Positions 1-14,680 of a stretch of 64,000 nt of DNA are shown here, in pieces. Positions within the stretch are counted from its first letter, which is position 1, and every line of letters starts with the position of its first letter. A model generated the notes under the pieces. That model had not been told where the DNA came from. It did no database searches and saw nothing but the letters and a program-made list of their open reading frames with translations. The position numbers were made by a program, and so were the translations under genes. Origin of the DNA: Cryptomeria japonica (Eukaryota > Streptophyta > Pinopsida > Cupressales > Cupressaceae); NCBI RefSeq assembly GCF_030272615.1, contig NC_081413.1, positions 337,087,302 through 337,151,301 on the forward strand, written 5' to 3'.

Positions 1-1319
1 TGCTACAAGCTGTCCTGCTGTTGATCCAGTTCTCCCGCCCCAAAAATTTAAATTTTGGGCCCGACTATTCCCCTTCTCCTCTCCACCTCCGCTCCTCTCC
101 ATCGCAACCACAAAATCTTACAGATACCAGTCTTCCTATAGTTGCCACTAAAAGAAGATTTAAAAAAATATCTAAGTTTTAGGTCTCTACCAAAATTTGA
201 TTTGATTTGATGATCTATTGTATGAACCTTTTTTCTCCCTTCGAACAAAAATATTAAATGCAACTTTGTTTTAAGATGAAGATCCACTCAGTTTGAAATA
301 TTGTACTTGATTTGATGCAAGCCATGGGAAATTAGTTTGTCCAAATTGTCTTGGAAGTGCATTGCCAAATAATAAGGGTTTACTACGAAGGCTCGAGGGT
401 ATGCAAGTACTAGAAAAGATGTATCATGGTCACCTTGTGCCAATTTCTTGAAAATGGGAATTACATTCAGATAAAATTGAAGCTTGGGTTGGGCTAATTT
501 ACAGTCAGATAAAGTCAATGAAATAAAGCAAGGGGAACACTCAATAAATCTGATGGAACACATTTTTTTTCTAATGTTACAGAGGATTATAGTTTCCGTG
601 AAATGGGTCGGTGGGTGTCAGTATTTGATAAATCTTCACTATATAAATAAAAACAAACTGGCAATATTTTTTTAAAAATGTGTAAAAAATTGCTTCCAAA
701 TCTCTTCTATGAAGATTGAACATCATGGACTGAGAATGAATAAGATTTTATATGCAAACAATAAAACAAAGAAACAATGCTGAAATTTTATATGTGAACA
801 TGTAAAATAAAGAAATGGTAAACTCACACATTTATAATTGAAAAGTTTTAAAACTAAATTATACACTATGCACACCTGTGTTTGTCGTTGGTCTGGTATT
901 TTTCACTATGTGGTTTTGTCTTCTGCAATGGTCTGGTCTTCTTTACGATGTGCATCAAACCTGATGTTGAAAAACATAATAATAAAAAAATAGCTTTCCT
1001 TCTCAATTTTTTCTTGGTGGGATTCATTTATGTTTTGGTGGGAATGAAATTGAGAGGATTGACAAATGGCATAAATTATTACTAAGCTAGTGGGGCAATT
1101 TCCAGCCCCACCCCATTTTCACCTGCTTAAATTTGGAGACCTAAAAAGTAGGAGCTTCTATTTTTTGGAGAATATTCCAAATAATCCTCTAACCAAAAAA
1201 ATAAAATCCATGCGACCGCTCCTTCCATAAAAATAGAGCCTAAGCCCCTCCCATGGGACCCTACCTTAATGTCTTAAACACCTCTATTGTGTGGGGATTA
1301 AAATATTTAATTATGATTA
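1..1319. other. AT-rich stretch without recognisable gene
   Basis: Only short ORFs of no recognisable family occur here. If the CACTA-like end at 1994 belongs to a large element, this stretch may be its interior, but I found no transposase motif and no matching left terminus. Confidence 0.5.
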
Positions 1320-1320
1320 G

Positions 1321-1505
1321 CACGCACACGCACACATGCATATGCATATACATATACATATATATGTATATGTATATATATGCGTATATATGTATATGTA
1401 TATGTATGTGTGTCATATGCATATATATGTGTATACACAGACACATACACATACACAATACACATACTCATACACATATACATACATATATACATATACA
1501 TAAAC

Positions 1506-1548
<43 letters not shown>

Positions 1549-1755
1549 TATATGTGTATGTGTATTTTATATATATATATATATATGCATGCATGCATGC
1601 ATGCATGTATGTATGTATGTATGTATGTATGTATGTATGTGTATGTGTATGTGTATGTGTATGTATGTATGTATGTATGTACACATATAGATGTATGCAT
1701 ATATATGTATATATACATGTATGTATATTATATACATGTATGTATATAATATATA
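1321..1755. repeat. Complex alternating purine/pyrimidine microsatellite
   Basis: About 430 bp of interleaved CA/TG, TA, CATA, TGCA and TATG runs, with almost strict purine-pyrimidine alternation and several local palindromes such as ATATATGCATAT. The long Tyr/Cys/Met/His/Ile ORFs on both strands are by-products of this composition. Such sequence can adopt Z-DNA or cruciform forms; that is inference from composition. Confidence 0.9.
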
Positions 1756-1774
1756 ATTGTTGTTCAAGCATAAA

Positions 1775-1994
1775 TCTGATGTTTAGTTGTGTATTTTATT
1801 TGATGATCAAATTAGTCATTTATTTAGTTATTTTTATTTGTGTGACTAATTATTTAGTTGTGTTTTCTTACTTGGTGACCAAATTAGTCATTTATAGTTG
1901 TGTTGCAAAAAATGACTAGAATGTGGTCATTTTTACTTGTCGTGACTAAAAGTTTTAGTCACCTAGTCATTTATTTGTCATATTTCTACTAGTG
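1775..1994. mobile_element. Terminal region of a CACTA-like DNA transposon
   Basis: The right edge reads TTTCTACTAGTG; on the minus strand this is CACTAGTAGAAA, matching the conserved CACTA/EnSpm terminus (CACTA followed by a GTAGAAA-like run). The preceding 200 bp carry repeated subterminal motifs in both orientations (TTAGTCA, TAGTCATTTAT, GTGACTAA), the layout expected of transposase-binding subterminal repeats in this superfamily. A possible 3 bp target duplication, ATA, follows. The partner terminus was not found and may lie left of the window. Confidence 0.6.
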
Positions 1995-3598
1995 ATAATT
2001 AAGACCCCTAAACAACACATTCAAAATACTGCATAAATCAGTGAGCCAAGATGTCTACAAACTAGTACATGATAAACATGATCAACCATGTCATTTTTTG
2101 TAAATATTTTAGTGGCCACTGTGTAAGGTTCCCTCTTTCTCTTTCAGACAAACAACTCCATCTATTTTGTCTTCATAAGCAAGGGGTATGCTACTTGTGA
2201 CCTTTAAAATATTTACATTTGCATCTATAGCTCCTTTCAAGTTGACTCCATACATAATAGATAGGGAGTGAATCCGCCCAATGCCCACAAAAAACACCAT
2301 CAAATAGATCCAACACCCTAACTTTATCCCCTTCTTTGAGTTTATCAATACATTTCTACAAACAAAAAAAAGATAACTTGTTATTTTACATAGGTAATGG
2401 TTACCCTTTTTTGTATAATAAAACAACCATTACTTACTTAAATAGTACTTACATGTGTGTGTTAAAATAATTGCAATGATTCTATAGCTAAAACAAAAGA
2501 CCTTGCAACAAGTCCATGAGTGCTATAGAAAGATGTTGAAGCATTTAGATGAAAGCTATCAAGAAATGTTGTTGAAACTTCATGCAATTTTATATTGTCA
2601 ATAGTGAAATGAAAGAGTATGTCTAACATAATGGATAGTGAAATAGAAAGCTAAGACTTGATAGTGATAAGGTTCCACTACATCATGTCATCATAAAAAA
2701 ACACTTTAAAATTTTTAATGAAGTTAACAGTAGTAGTGACCCCAATAAAAAGTGTCCGTACATAAATTATTATGAGATGCAACAAATAAGTTTTCAACCA
2801 TGTAGAATGGTTGTCCTTAACATTCATGACAACAAGTAGAGGGCATAGTAACAACCAATAGAAAATTGTGACTAAGCATGGAGTAGCTTCATAAACAAAT
2901 AGACCATGACAAAAATACTTGAACAACAAATGGTAAATATAACAACCATATAAAAAAGAGAAAATAAGACATTGAAGAGACTTAAAGAATATACTTGTAA
3001 CGACAGTCCACGAGGTTGTGAAGCTATTAAAATGACCTATGCAAACTAACTCTGGCTAGTTACTGCAGTTGAGAGGAGGCCATTATTAGTTACTTGTAAT
3101 GAGAGATAAAAACCCTTGAGCACTAGTTTCAAAACAGTACAAACCTTGTGGTGGTAGAAGAAAGTCAAAGAAAGAAGAAAGTCCTAAATTAGTCACAAAG
3201 ACACAAAGAAAAGTATGTGTCATTGTAAACAGTAGGTCATTCACTATGATTAGTGATAGAAGGACAAGAATGCACAGTCACAAGGTACTGGACAATCATA
3301 TTAGAGGGTGTAATCAAGCTACAACAATAAGGATTGTCTTTTCTAGATAGAGAATTAAGAGAGAAGACAAAGTTGCAGGCCTAACAAGGAAACAAAATAG
3401 TCAAACTTGTCATGCAATGTGTGTTGAACCAAATAACACCGAAGCACCAAACAACAACTTCAAACCGTAGGCACTAATGTAAGGGAAATACTAATAACCA
3501 TGGTTATGAATCAATTCTATTGAGTAATAAGAGTAGTGTTGTAGGTTTGGATCTCATAGCAAAAGATAGCTTTGAGTGATTCTTCTTAAGAAAATTGC
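1995..3598. other. Intergenic, nothing recognised
   Basis: Short unrelated ORFs only. No domain, RNA gene or terminal repeat was seen. Confidence 0.4.
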
Positions 3599-3600
3599 AT

Positions 3601-3700
3601 ACCTTCTAGACTTTCATTTTTGGGAAATGACAAATAATTGCATTGTTTATACCTTCTAGACTTTCATTTTTGGGCAATGACAAGTGCATGCATTATTTTA
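3601..3700. repeat. 50 bp direct tandem duplication
   Basis: ACCTTCTAGACTTTCATTTT followed by TGGGMAATGACAA starts at 3601 and again at 3651. The two copies differ at a few positions. Confidence 0.85.
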
Positions 3701-3978
3701 CATGTGGGTGACCATATTTTTGAAAGAAAGAATGCACTAAGGAGAATTATGTTTCTTTAGAACCAATAATTCTACATGCTTTCATAGAGACATTGCACAA
3801 CTTCAAGAAACTTCTAGCACCCACTTTTCCAACTAGAATTTTGTTGCTCCCATTCAATTTCATTCATATGGTACTGCATTATAATTAGATTGCAATATTT
3901 ATGATGGAATGTGGATGAATGTAAATTTGTGTAGTCAACTTTATTTTAGGATTTGTGTATGTGTGCATACATGTGCAT

Positions 3979-6067
<2,089 letters not shown>

Positions 6068-6072
6068 CATTT
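6068..6072. repeat. Target-site duplication CATTT, left
   Basis: CATTT immediately precedes TGTGAGGCCC at 6073 and recurs at 10762-10766, immediately after GGGCATGACA. This five-base duplication is what defines the 4.7 kb insertion. Confidence 0.75.
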
Positions 6073-8772
6073 TGTGAGGCCCTACCTCGAGCCGTCATAG
6101 AATTTTAGTTATTTTCATGTTGGACCTATTTTGGATACTATATTTTGATGCATTATGGACCCAAGTTTTATATGATCTCGTGTTATGGATAACATTGATA
6201 TGATTATGTCATTTACTTTGATTTGAAATACTTCATTTTTTTATGGATGCATGCTCTATAAATGATTTAATTCCATGTTTATGAGGATGATGTCATTTAG
6301 TAGATGATTGTATGTGGATGTTATCAAATAATTGGATACTTGATTTTTATAATTGAAATTTTATGTGATGTCTGAATTGTATTCTTTTGATAATATTATA
6401 TGTGATTTTTGGAATTACTAATGTGCAAGTGAGATGTGCAGGAAAATTATTCCATGTGACCATGGAAATTATTCGGAGAATCAAGCCTAGGCCTATATGC
6501 GATTGTGAAGCCAGAGGTTGTCTATTTTGAGAGACAACCCCTCGTTTGTAAATGTTATGCTTGGATGTGTGTTTAATTTGGAAATTGTTTAATTTATAAA
6601 TTCCAAAAAAAGGGACATTTGCCTTGTGTGTTTTAGTGATGTGTAATTCTTTTTGTAGTGTCACTTGACACGTGTTGTAGGATGAGTTGGCATTGTCATG
6701 TCTCTTTTGAAGAAATTTATTTTACCAAAGCACATATTTTCAATTATCCTAAATGATCCCAAGAATATCTTGGTTAGGGTGTCATAAGTAAGGTCAACTC
6801 AGGGTTGACTCATAGGTAAACTTTGGGTGGGCTTTCAAGGGGTTAAACCAACTCCTAGGGTCAATTTAGGAGCATTTTTAGTGGGCCATATGATGTACCT
6901 ATGGATGAAGGCCAAATTTAGCCATGTGTCCACTCCCTCGGGCCTGTTTAACCTCCCAAAAAATTGAGTTTCCCAAGTTGGCCGAATTTCATCTTTAGAA
7001 GAACCTTCCTTGGTTAGATAACCCTCCTCATAAGTAGCATTTCTCTTCCCCATTCCTTTTACCCTTTTTGAGGTGCCTTGGTTAGAGAGTGTGTAAGGTA
7101 TTGGGAAGACCAACCAATGAACATCCTTCACCCTTCCCAAGTGGGTTGGAAAAAGTGAGGAGTGTCTTCATAGGGAATAATTTGGGAGGGAGAAGTTTGA
7201 TCACCCACTCTCCATTTTGGAGACTTAGAATTTTTGAGGAATTTTTGCAAGTTCTTGGGAAGAATTGGGCTACGTCTTGAGAGGAAAAAGGTTGTGGATT
7301 TGGGCAGTTCTCCTACAACTTCTCTTACCCTTTTTGGCAGATTTAAGGTTGGTTGAATCTTCTATCTCATGTATGTTGATGTTATGGAAAAGATTGTTGT
7401 TGCATTGTTTTTTTTGTTTTTCCTTGTTTTTTTTAATATATATGTGTAGGAGGATGTTGAGTCCTTCCATATGTGATTTTGGTTAAGTTTTTATGTTATT
7501 GTTTTTTGGGAGTTTTCAAGGCCAAACTCACCCTTGGGAGGGTAGAGTGGCATTGGGGTGAAGGGTTGTTTGACAGCCTTTGAGTGAGAGGCTCTCTTTG
7601 GAAAAGAGTGAATCTCAAGGGATTTTGTGACCCTTGCTGCATAGTATTATGTTTATGCAATGGGGGTCATAAGGGGAGTTGTTGGATTATATGCCTTGGG
7701 GGTCATAAGGAATTGTAAGGACAAATTTGGAACTTGTGGATGTGTTATATTTGCAGCCTTGTTATGGCATTATGTTCACTATTTGCAAAATTCTCCTCAA
7801 GGGTACTTAGTCCACCTTCACCCCACTTGAAAAGTCACATAAGTGACATTATTTAATCCTTGGGTTGCGAGTGTCTTTGTTGTTATGAGTTTCTGCATGT
7901 ATGTGTTTGAATGCGTGTTTCCTGTCTAGCCTTGATTCTCCTAGCTCAAGGGTGGCTTCTAGTAAGCCTAGGTTGGGAGGTGAGCCTCCATGGTCACAAC
8001 CTTCAAGTTTTATTGCAGGTTTTCCTTGGGAAAAGATTGGAGAAAAAGCTTTGGAATGATCCTATTATTGTATTTAGTTGCAGAAAAGAAAAAGATTTCC
8101 TATTGTATTTTAGTTGCAGAAAAAAAAAAGAGCTTTCTTATTGTATTTATATTGCAGAAAAGAAAATGTATTATTTTGACTAAGTTTTACCATGTAATAA
8201 ATGTATTTTACTTGAAGTATTTATCCTTTAAATGAAATGAATGCATTTTTGGATTATTTATGTACTGATATAGTTGTTGCAAAATATTTGAAAATGATAT
8301 TTCATTCTGTTTTAGTTATTTAATGTAGAAAGGAATGAATTATTTTATGTTTTTGTGTTATTGAAAAAGGAATGCAGAGTTAAATGTTAATGAAGTAGTC
8401 ACTTAAATATAGAAATGAAATATTTGCTTAAGTCAATAGTTCAGATACAAAGGAAAAATAAATAGATATCTTAGAGTTAATACTGCATTAGTTGCAGCTG
8501 TAAATATAATATCACTGTCATTTCTTTACATTATGTAAAAGCAGTAAATAAATCTAGTTATAGTTATTTAATTTAAATTCTAACTATATGTCATTTTAAA
8601 AAAAGAAATAAATTTACTCTAATCTGTTATTGTAGAATAACTTGCTTAAATGCTTTGAAAAAAACAAATTTAATAAAAAAAAATATGTGGTTTCTCCTTA
8701 GTTAAATGATTAAGATATATGTTGTTTAAAAAAAAGATTTAGTTTTAATGCCTTTAAAAAAAGGGGGGATTC

Positions 8773-8774
8773 AC

Positions 8775-8829
<55 letters not shown>

Positions 8830-8941
8830 CTTTTTTTTACATTTTATAATCTGAAAAGAAATGGGTTGCAAAAAAAAAACAATTATAATCTGGTTCATTC
8901 TTCAGGTATGCAGGTCTGCATATATATATATATATATATAA
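8773..8941. repeat. (AT)n(GT)n and (TA)n microsatellites
   Basis: An AT run passing into a GT run occupies about 8773-8824, and a separate TA run lies at 8919-8941. Both are inside the 4.7 kb insertion. Confidence 0.9.
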
Positions 8942-9439
8942 ACTAAATAAAAATATATAAAAATAAATAAATATATTAACTCTGTGAGATTTTGTCAAGA
9001 TCAAGGGCACAATGAAAAGTATAAAAATAGAGACAAAAGAATGACAAGAACAAACTGCATTCTCATCAATATGAAAATGATCAACTGGATTCACCAATAC
9101 AATGAATATAAGCCTTCTTATATAGGCAAGGCCATATGGATGTACGAGCACACAATCATGACATGTGGCTCAATGAGAAACAAGGGTAGGTAAGAAATAC
9201 TAGGGGTGAGTAGGAGAAATAATATAATATTCCACAAGAGGTGGATGACCCACCGAATGTGGAGTGTAACAACAAAACAAGACCACAAAAAGTGAAATTT
9301 CTCCTACAATCTCTATCCCTATGTGCACACTTCCCTAAGTGTCTCAAATCCAAACTACAAAGAGATGCATTATCCTAAGTTAACTTAAGTAAAGTGTAAT
9401 AATATCCATAATGAATATTTATTTACACCAACAAACTCA

Positions 9440-9775
9440 AACCCTCATCCCCGGAGTTGAAGCCCGGGACCCTCTGTGGGTCGAGACCCAAAAGGGCGCC
9501 CATGACGCCATTGTGGGCTATGACCCGCAGGGGCGGCCTCAGTCGCCACTGTAGGCTATGTCCCGCAGGGATGCTACGGCGCTGCTATGGGCTGCGACCC
9601 CCAGTGGTGGCCTCGACCGCCACTACGAGTGGCCACCACAGCGGTCGTCGCCACCATGTAATATGCGCCGCTTCCTTCAAAGAAACCCTGCGGCACTCCT
9701 TGCTTGACGCCCCCTCCCCTTTGGCCATGGCCTTCGGCCTTTGTAGGATGCCCTCGCTTGACCACCACCTACGCA
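9440..9775. other. GC-rich island with internal repeats
   Basis: This 330 bp block is sharply richer in G, C and CpG than everything around it. It has repeated phrases (GGCTATGACCCGCAGGGG, then GGCTATGTCCCGCAGGGA, then GGGCTGCGACCCCCAGTGG) spaced about 45-50 bp apart, plus inverted words (GTGGTGGCCTCGACCGCCAC, GAGTGGCCACCAC). The ORFs in it (9457-9807 plus and two minus-strand shadows) match no family I know. A regulatory part of a long LTR is the likeliest reading. Confidence 0.5.
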
Positions 9776-10766
9776 CACACACAGGAAAAAAAAAGATAGA
9801 GAGATAAGATAAGCAAGCAACCCATTTTGGGTTAGGGTTTGCTTAATAGTAAGAATATAAAAAAAAAGAAGGAATAGGGTAGTATATTAAGGAAAGATAA
9901 ATCAACCCTAGTTAGGGTTTGAAATTAAATATTAATAAAATGAGATGATGGGGAATTCTTTTTAAAATTTGAAAAAGAATTTTCCCCCCCATTTGTCTAT
10001 AGCCATGTGTAGAATTTTATATAGTTAGTTTTTAATATAGGCTTTTTAGGGATTAGTTTTTGTATAATAATATTATTCTCATAATTGAATAAATTTTATT
10101 AACGAGGGTTATTAATGAGAATATTATATAGTTAATTTTCATATTTAATTAAATATGGATGTTGGGTTAAAATTCCTTGGGGAATTTTATTATTGGAATT
10201 TACTATAGGCATAACGTAAAATTTTAATTCCACGAGGTCATTATTGGTCAAATAATTAATAGCTGAGATTTAAATATCCTAGGGGATTTAAATTTGAATT
10301 TAATATGAAATGATTAAATTAGTCTGATATTATATTTGAATTAGGTTAACTTTATTAATTTAATTAAAGGCGTTTTCACGTTCGTTCAATTAATTATTTT
10401 AATATAAGATAACATTATCATTATTTTATTTAGCCTTGAGTATTTTAAATTCTATTGAGATAATTAATACCTCTCGATTCTTGTTGGAGAATTTTAATTA
10501 GGGGAAATTACTTAGTTTAATTAGATTAATTAATTAAGTTGAGTTGACCCCTTTTAGAAAATAATTAGTCTTCTCTAATTATTGTCGCCAAATTGATTTA
10601 GTTAATCAAATCAACTTTAGTAAACCATTATTTAACCTTAAGTTAACCCATAGTTAAGACAAAACTTATTTATTCCATTTTAAATGTAGTTTATTTAATG
10701 TATTTATGTTGTTTAAAAAAAAATTGTTGTTTCATTTTTTCCCAGAAGTTTGGGCATGACACATTT

Positions 10767-12653
10767 GTTGTGCTATCCATTTGTGGATATCACGATCTTT
10801 GTATGTGTATATGATTGAGCCTTATGCATTAGGTCTCTACTTGCTACTCTCTTTCTCAGATCTTCTTTGACAATGAAGAGTTCTCTTATTCAGAATACTT
10901 TACGTTTCTAGTCACTTATGAATTTATGATTCAAACCCTAATCTCTAGGGTTGGTCTTTAACATGGCTCCTTGAGGCTTTAGTGATAATTGTCATTGAAT
11001 CAATATCATTTTTTCTTTGATCTCTTGATAGATCTTCTATTGTTGTTCTATAGCTTTATTACCTTTATAGTTGTTCTATATTCTTTGTCTTCTAATGATT
11101 GTCCATATCTTGTATAGGCATTACACTGCTGCATCTTGAGCTTTTTGTCATGCTTTGAAGGTATCTTGTACTAGGGACTAATTTTGTTCTAATGTTGGTA
11201 TATTTTGGTTATTCCTTTATCTCAGACCTTTTGACAGTCATATATTCTGTCAAAACATTGCTCTTCATTATTTCATGAATGTAGCTTTGTGCTCTTTCCT
11301 TGTTAGGCTGCTCACAATACTCTTGATCAAAGAAACTTGATAAAAGCCACTGTGACCTTTATGAATTACTGTCCTAATAGTCTTTTGAGAGCTCACCATG
11401 ATCTTTACTGCCTATTTTCTGCTCTCATGATCTTCTATGTGCTTTTGTCCACTATTCAACCCTCCTTCCTCTATGAATGTCATAAGTATATGACTTAAGA
11501 CTGTATTTTGAATTGTCATTACTATTTGATTTGTCATTGTCCTATTTGGCCCTTGCACTGTCAATATTATCACTGTGTTCATATTTTGGCATTAAGTCTT
11601 TCAGTCTTTGCCCTACAAAATGATTGCTTTGAGGAAGGAACGACTGTCATGATTGTATGAATCAGGATCCCTATGCACTTTCATCATTGTCCCAAGCCTT
11701 TGGCTTCATACATGCTTCATTCAAGTCACTTACATGAATCACTATTAGCTGCTCTATGGGGTTGCTCATGTTTTTTAAATGGCCCATTTCTCTTTTGTTC
11801 TTCTTTGACAGTCACTTAACAAATTTGGGCCCTAAGGAAACCTCAACATGGCTCTCTTATTTCCTTTAGTGTCACAAAACTTGCTCTTTATAATCTGCAA
11901 ACATGATGAATAGATTGTCCTCGTGTTTTTTCCATGACAAGATTGCATAATATGAGCATTTCTCTTCAATCTGGTTTGTGACAATCATATGAACTGTATT
12001 GGTCTAATATGTTGTCTCCATTTGCTTTGAACACTATCTTGATAGTAGGTGAAGGGGTCTCTTTTGCTATGGTATTGTTATAACAAAAAATATATATGAA
12101 ACTCTAATGCCCTATGATCTCAAGACTGTCTTTATGACTTTTGTTTTGATTATAACATATCATTGTGCTTGTTCATACATAGTCACATTATCTTTGTCAC
12201 ATAACCTTGCTATGCTGCTCCAAATGCTTTCCTGGAAACTATTTGTGACTGAAAAATGCATTTCTGGAAGGTATGACTACTTCAAGAAGGCTACAATGTA
12301 AATCTGCAAAACTGATATTGTGGCCTTGTATGCTCATATAACTTTGTATTGACAAACATTCATACTTTATATGCACTTGTCCATAAATGAGTCACTGTCT
12401 TGACTGGAATATCAATGTCTGGTATTCATGGAATTTGGGTTGTCATTTGCCCTTTGAAACCTGCAATATGTGCCTTGATTGGTTGTTATGTAACATTTAC
12501 TATTATATCTACTGCTCCTTTGATAGTGTCTTTGCTTTCACTGCTAAAACTGGGTTCACTATCTTTTGCATCTCTATAGATATTTTGGGTAGATGACTAT
12601 GATATTGCGAGTGTAATATCTTCCTTGCAATTGTCAATGAATGCCCTCTTCTT
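10767..12653. other. Non-coding T-rich DNA left of the copia element
   Basis: This continues the 5100-6067 stretch across the CATTT insertion. CACTGTC, TGTCATT and GACTGTC words recur and no protein domain is visible. Confidence 0.4.
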
Positions 12654-13049
12654 GAATATGACTGTAATGCAAACTCTTAGCATGCCTCGCCTTTTGATGA
12701 CTTTGAAAGCATTGTTGATCCTTGAAATGTGTTTGAAAATATTGCTCTCATGCTAATGATTTTAGATAGGGTTTGGTCTTATTGCAAATAATAAATTAGT
12801 TAAACCCTGTTGGCAACAACAATGAAGGAAAATGAGAGAGGGGAGGGGAGTGAATATGACTGTAATGCAAACTCTTAGCATGCCTCGCCTTTTGATGACT
12901 TTGAAAGCATTGTTGATCCTTGAAATGTGTTTGAAAATATTGCTCTCATGCTAATGATTTTAGATAGGGTTTGGTCTTATTGCAAATAATAAATTAGTTA
13001 AACCTTGTTGGCAACAACAATGAAGGAAAATGAGAGAGGGGAGGGGAGT
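12654..13049. repeat. 198 bp tandem duplication spanning a retrotransposon junction
   Basis: 12654-12851 and 12852-13049 are direct copies that differ at one position by eye (AACCC versus AACCT just before the LTR start). Each copy holds 154 bp of flanking DNA followed by the first 44 bp of the copia LTR, so the duplication happened after insertion. The near-identity contrasts with clear divergence between the element's two LTRs. Confidence 0.9.
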
Positions 13050-14357
13050 GAATCAATTTTCCTTGGATCAACAAACTTAACCACAAAAATAAATCTGATA
13101 AATTGCACAAAGATAAGAAAATTGAAAGCACAACACACAACACCAATATTTTGATGTGGAAAACCCGGTTAAGGGAAAAACCACGGTGGGAACCTACCTA
13201 CAATAAGATGATACTTTGTAGTAGTATGTGAAAATATTACAATGGGGAATGCACATATATTTAGGCACACTACCTAGAGATCACTACTCAAAAGATAATG
13301 ACTCAGAAGGCTACAACCCTCAGGGAAGTCTCACTGACTTACAATAAGATTCAGACTACAATCCAGAAGGAATGAACTGAGAGTTTAACATCTCGAAATG
13401 CCTAATCACACTTCCAGTTAAGCACAATTATCTGCTTTGCAACACCAATCTCTACTCAATACATCACATTGAAAGATGAATCCTTGTTCACATATATACT
13501 ACTCTCTAATAATACAAACACAACCTCTATATCTAAATTACATGACAATATCACCTATTTATACAATTCATCGATGTTGACAACAAGGTCGGCTAAACCC
13601 TCAACTCACAATTACAAAATTACATCACACGATACAAAGATCGACCACCAGACTAATATAATGATTTACGTGACATAACATGGTCCTAAACCAAATATCC
13701 AAATGCTCATCACCACCGATAATCACACCAAGATTAACCGCAACACACTACACCACCAGGAGAACCGCATCACACTACACCACCAAGAGAACCGCATAAC
13801 ATGAAGAACATCATCGGACCAGAAAAATCACCAAGAACACACACAACAATCAATGTGGATCATAAAGACAAATATGACATACTTAGGAAACACCAACAAG
13901 CATGTTAGGACCATCAGTAACAACTACACCAACACCACTTATCAAATCTTCATCGATCAACATCTGAACCTCAAGAATACTCAAACAACGACAATTGTCA
14001 TGAAGAAAAGATAACTTGCGGAGAAACAAATCACAAACCATCTGAAATGAAGATACACAAGACCATCCCAAACAATATCCCAAAAGCTCAGCTCAAGATC
14101 TTATCACACCGGAGTATACCAGAGGAAATATTGAATTGTGCGAAGCACTGATCAGATAAACAAACTGCATAACCGGATCATCTGATATGATTAATTAAGC
14201 TTTCTGGATCACCAAAACCAATACAGAAGAATATAATGATACTAGAAATACTTGATTCACCAAACCATGATCCCAATAAACCAATCAACAATCATCGGAG
14301 AAAGAATATGTTGACATCAATGACAACGACATATCCTAGTAGCAACAATGTCCAACA
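13006..14357 (-). repeat. 3' LTR of the copia element (1352 bp)
   Basis: Runs from TGTTGGCAAC to GTCCAACA and aligns along its length with 18940-20290. It lacks the 24 bp duplication present in the other LTR. The polypurine tract next to its right end shows that it is the 3' LTR of a minus-strand element. Confidence 0.93.
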
Positions 14358-14359
14358 AT

Positions 14360-14371
14360 CTCCCCCTTTGG
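14360..14371 (-). promoter_or_regulatory. Polypurine tract
   Basis: The minus strand reads CCAAAGGGGGAGA directly before the 3' LTR. This is a typical plant copia plus-strand primer site and fixes the orientation. Confidence 0.9.
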
Positions 14372-14680
14372 CATTGATGGAAAGATATGAATGTGAAAAA
14401 TAATCAATGCAAAGAAAGAAAACATCTCCAACACACTCCCCCTAAGATCAAGCAGATAAAACAATTTTTCACATTCTTCTCTCCCCCTTTGAAAGCAATG
14501 CCAAATACAGAATATTGATTATGCTTTTCTCCCAAAAACACATCCTCAAAGAAGGACAAATTCACAACTGATCACCTAAAACACACACTGACTACTCCAG
14601 TTGAGTAGAAACATCAACTCATCAACCCAAATAGAAAGATAAGGCTTTGAAATCCATCAGATTGATGCAGCTCAATGCGT

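Larger units (their letters stand above)
6073..10761. mobile_element. 4.7 kb non-coding LTR-like insertion (solo LTR or LARD)
   Basis: The segment begins TGTGAGGCCC and ends GGGCATGACA. These ends are imperfect inverted repeats with the TG...CA form of LTRs, and the segment is flanked by a perfect 5 bp CATTT duplication. No gag or pol motif was found inside, and I did not find internal copies of the ends, so a single very long LTR (solo LTR) or a large retrotransposon derivative without genes are both possible. It contains microsatellites (8773-8941), a candidate TATA box (TTATATAGG near 9119) and a GC-rich island (9440-9775). The right 700 bp are strongly AT-rich with TTAATTAA-type words. 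Confidence 0.65.

Noticed and set aside
1253-1919. Several 65-179 codon ORFs on both strands
   Set aside because: They are translations of CA/TA/TG microsatellite sequence (runs of Tyr, Ile, His, Cys, Met) with no non-repetitive domain.
9457-9807. 116-codon ORF and minus-strand shadows in the GC-rich island
   Set aside because: High GC lowers stop frequency; frames are open on both strands and follow the internal repeats, with no known family.
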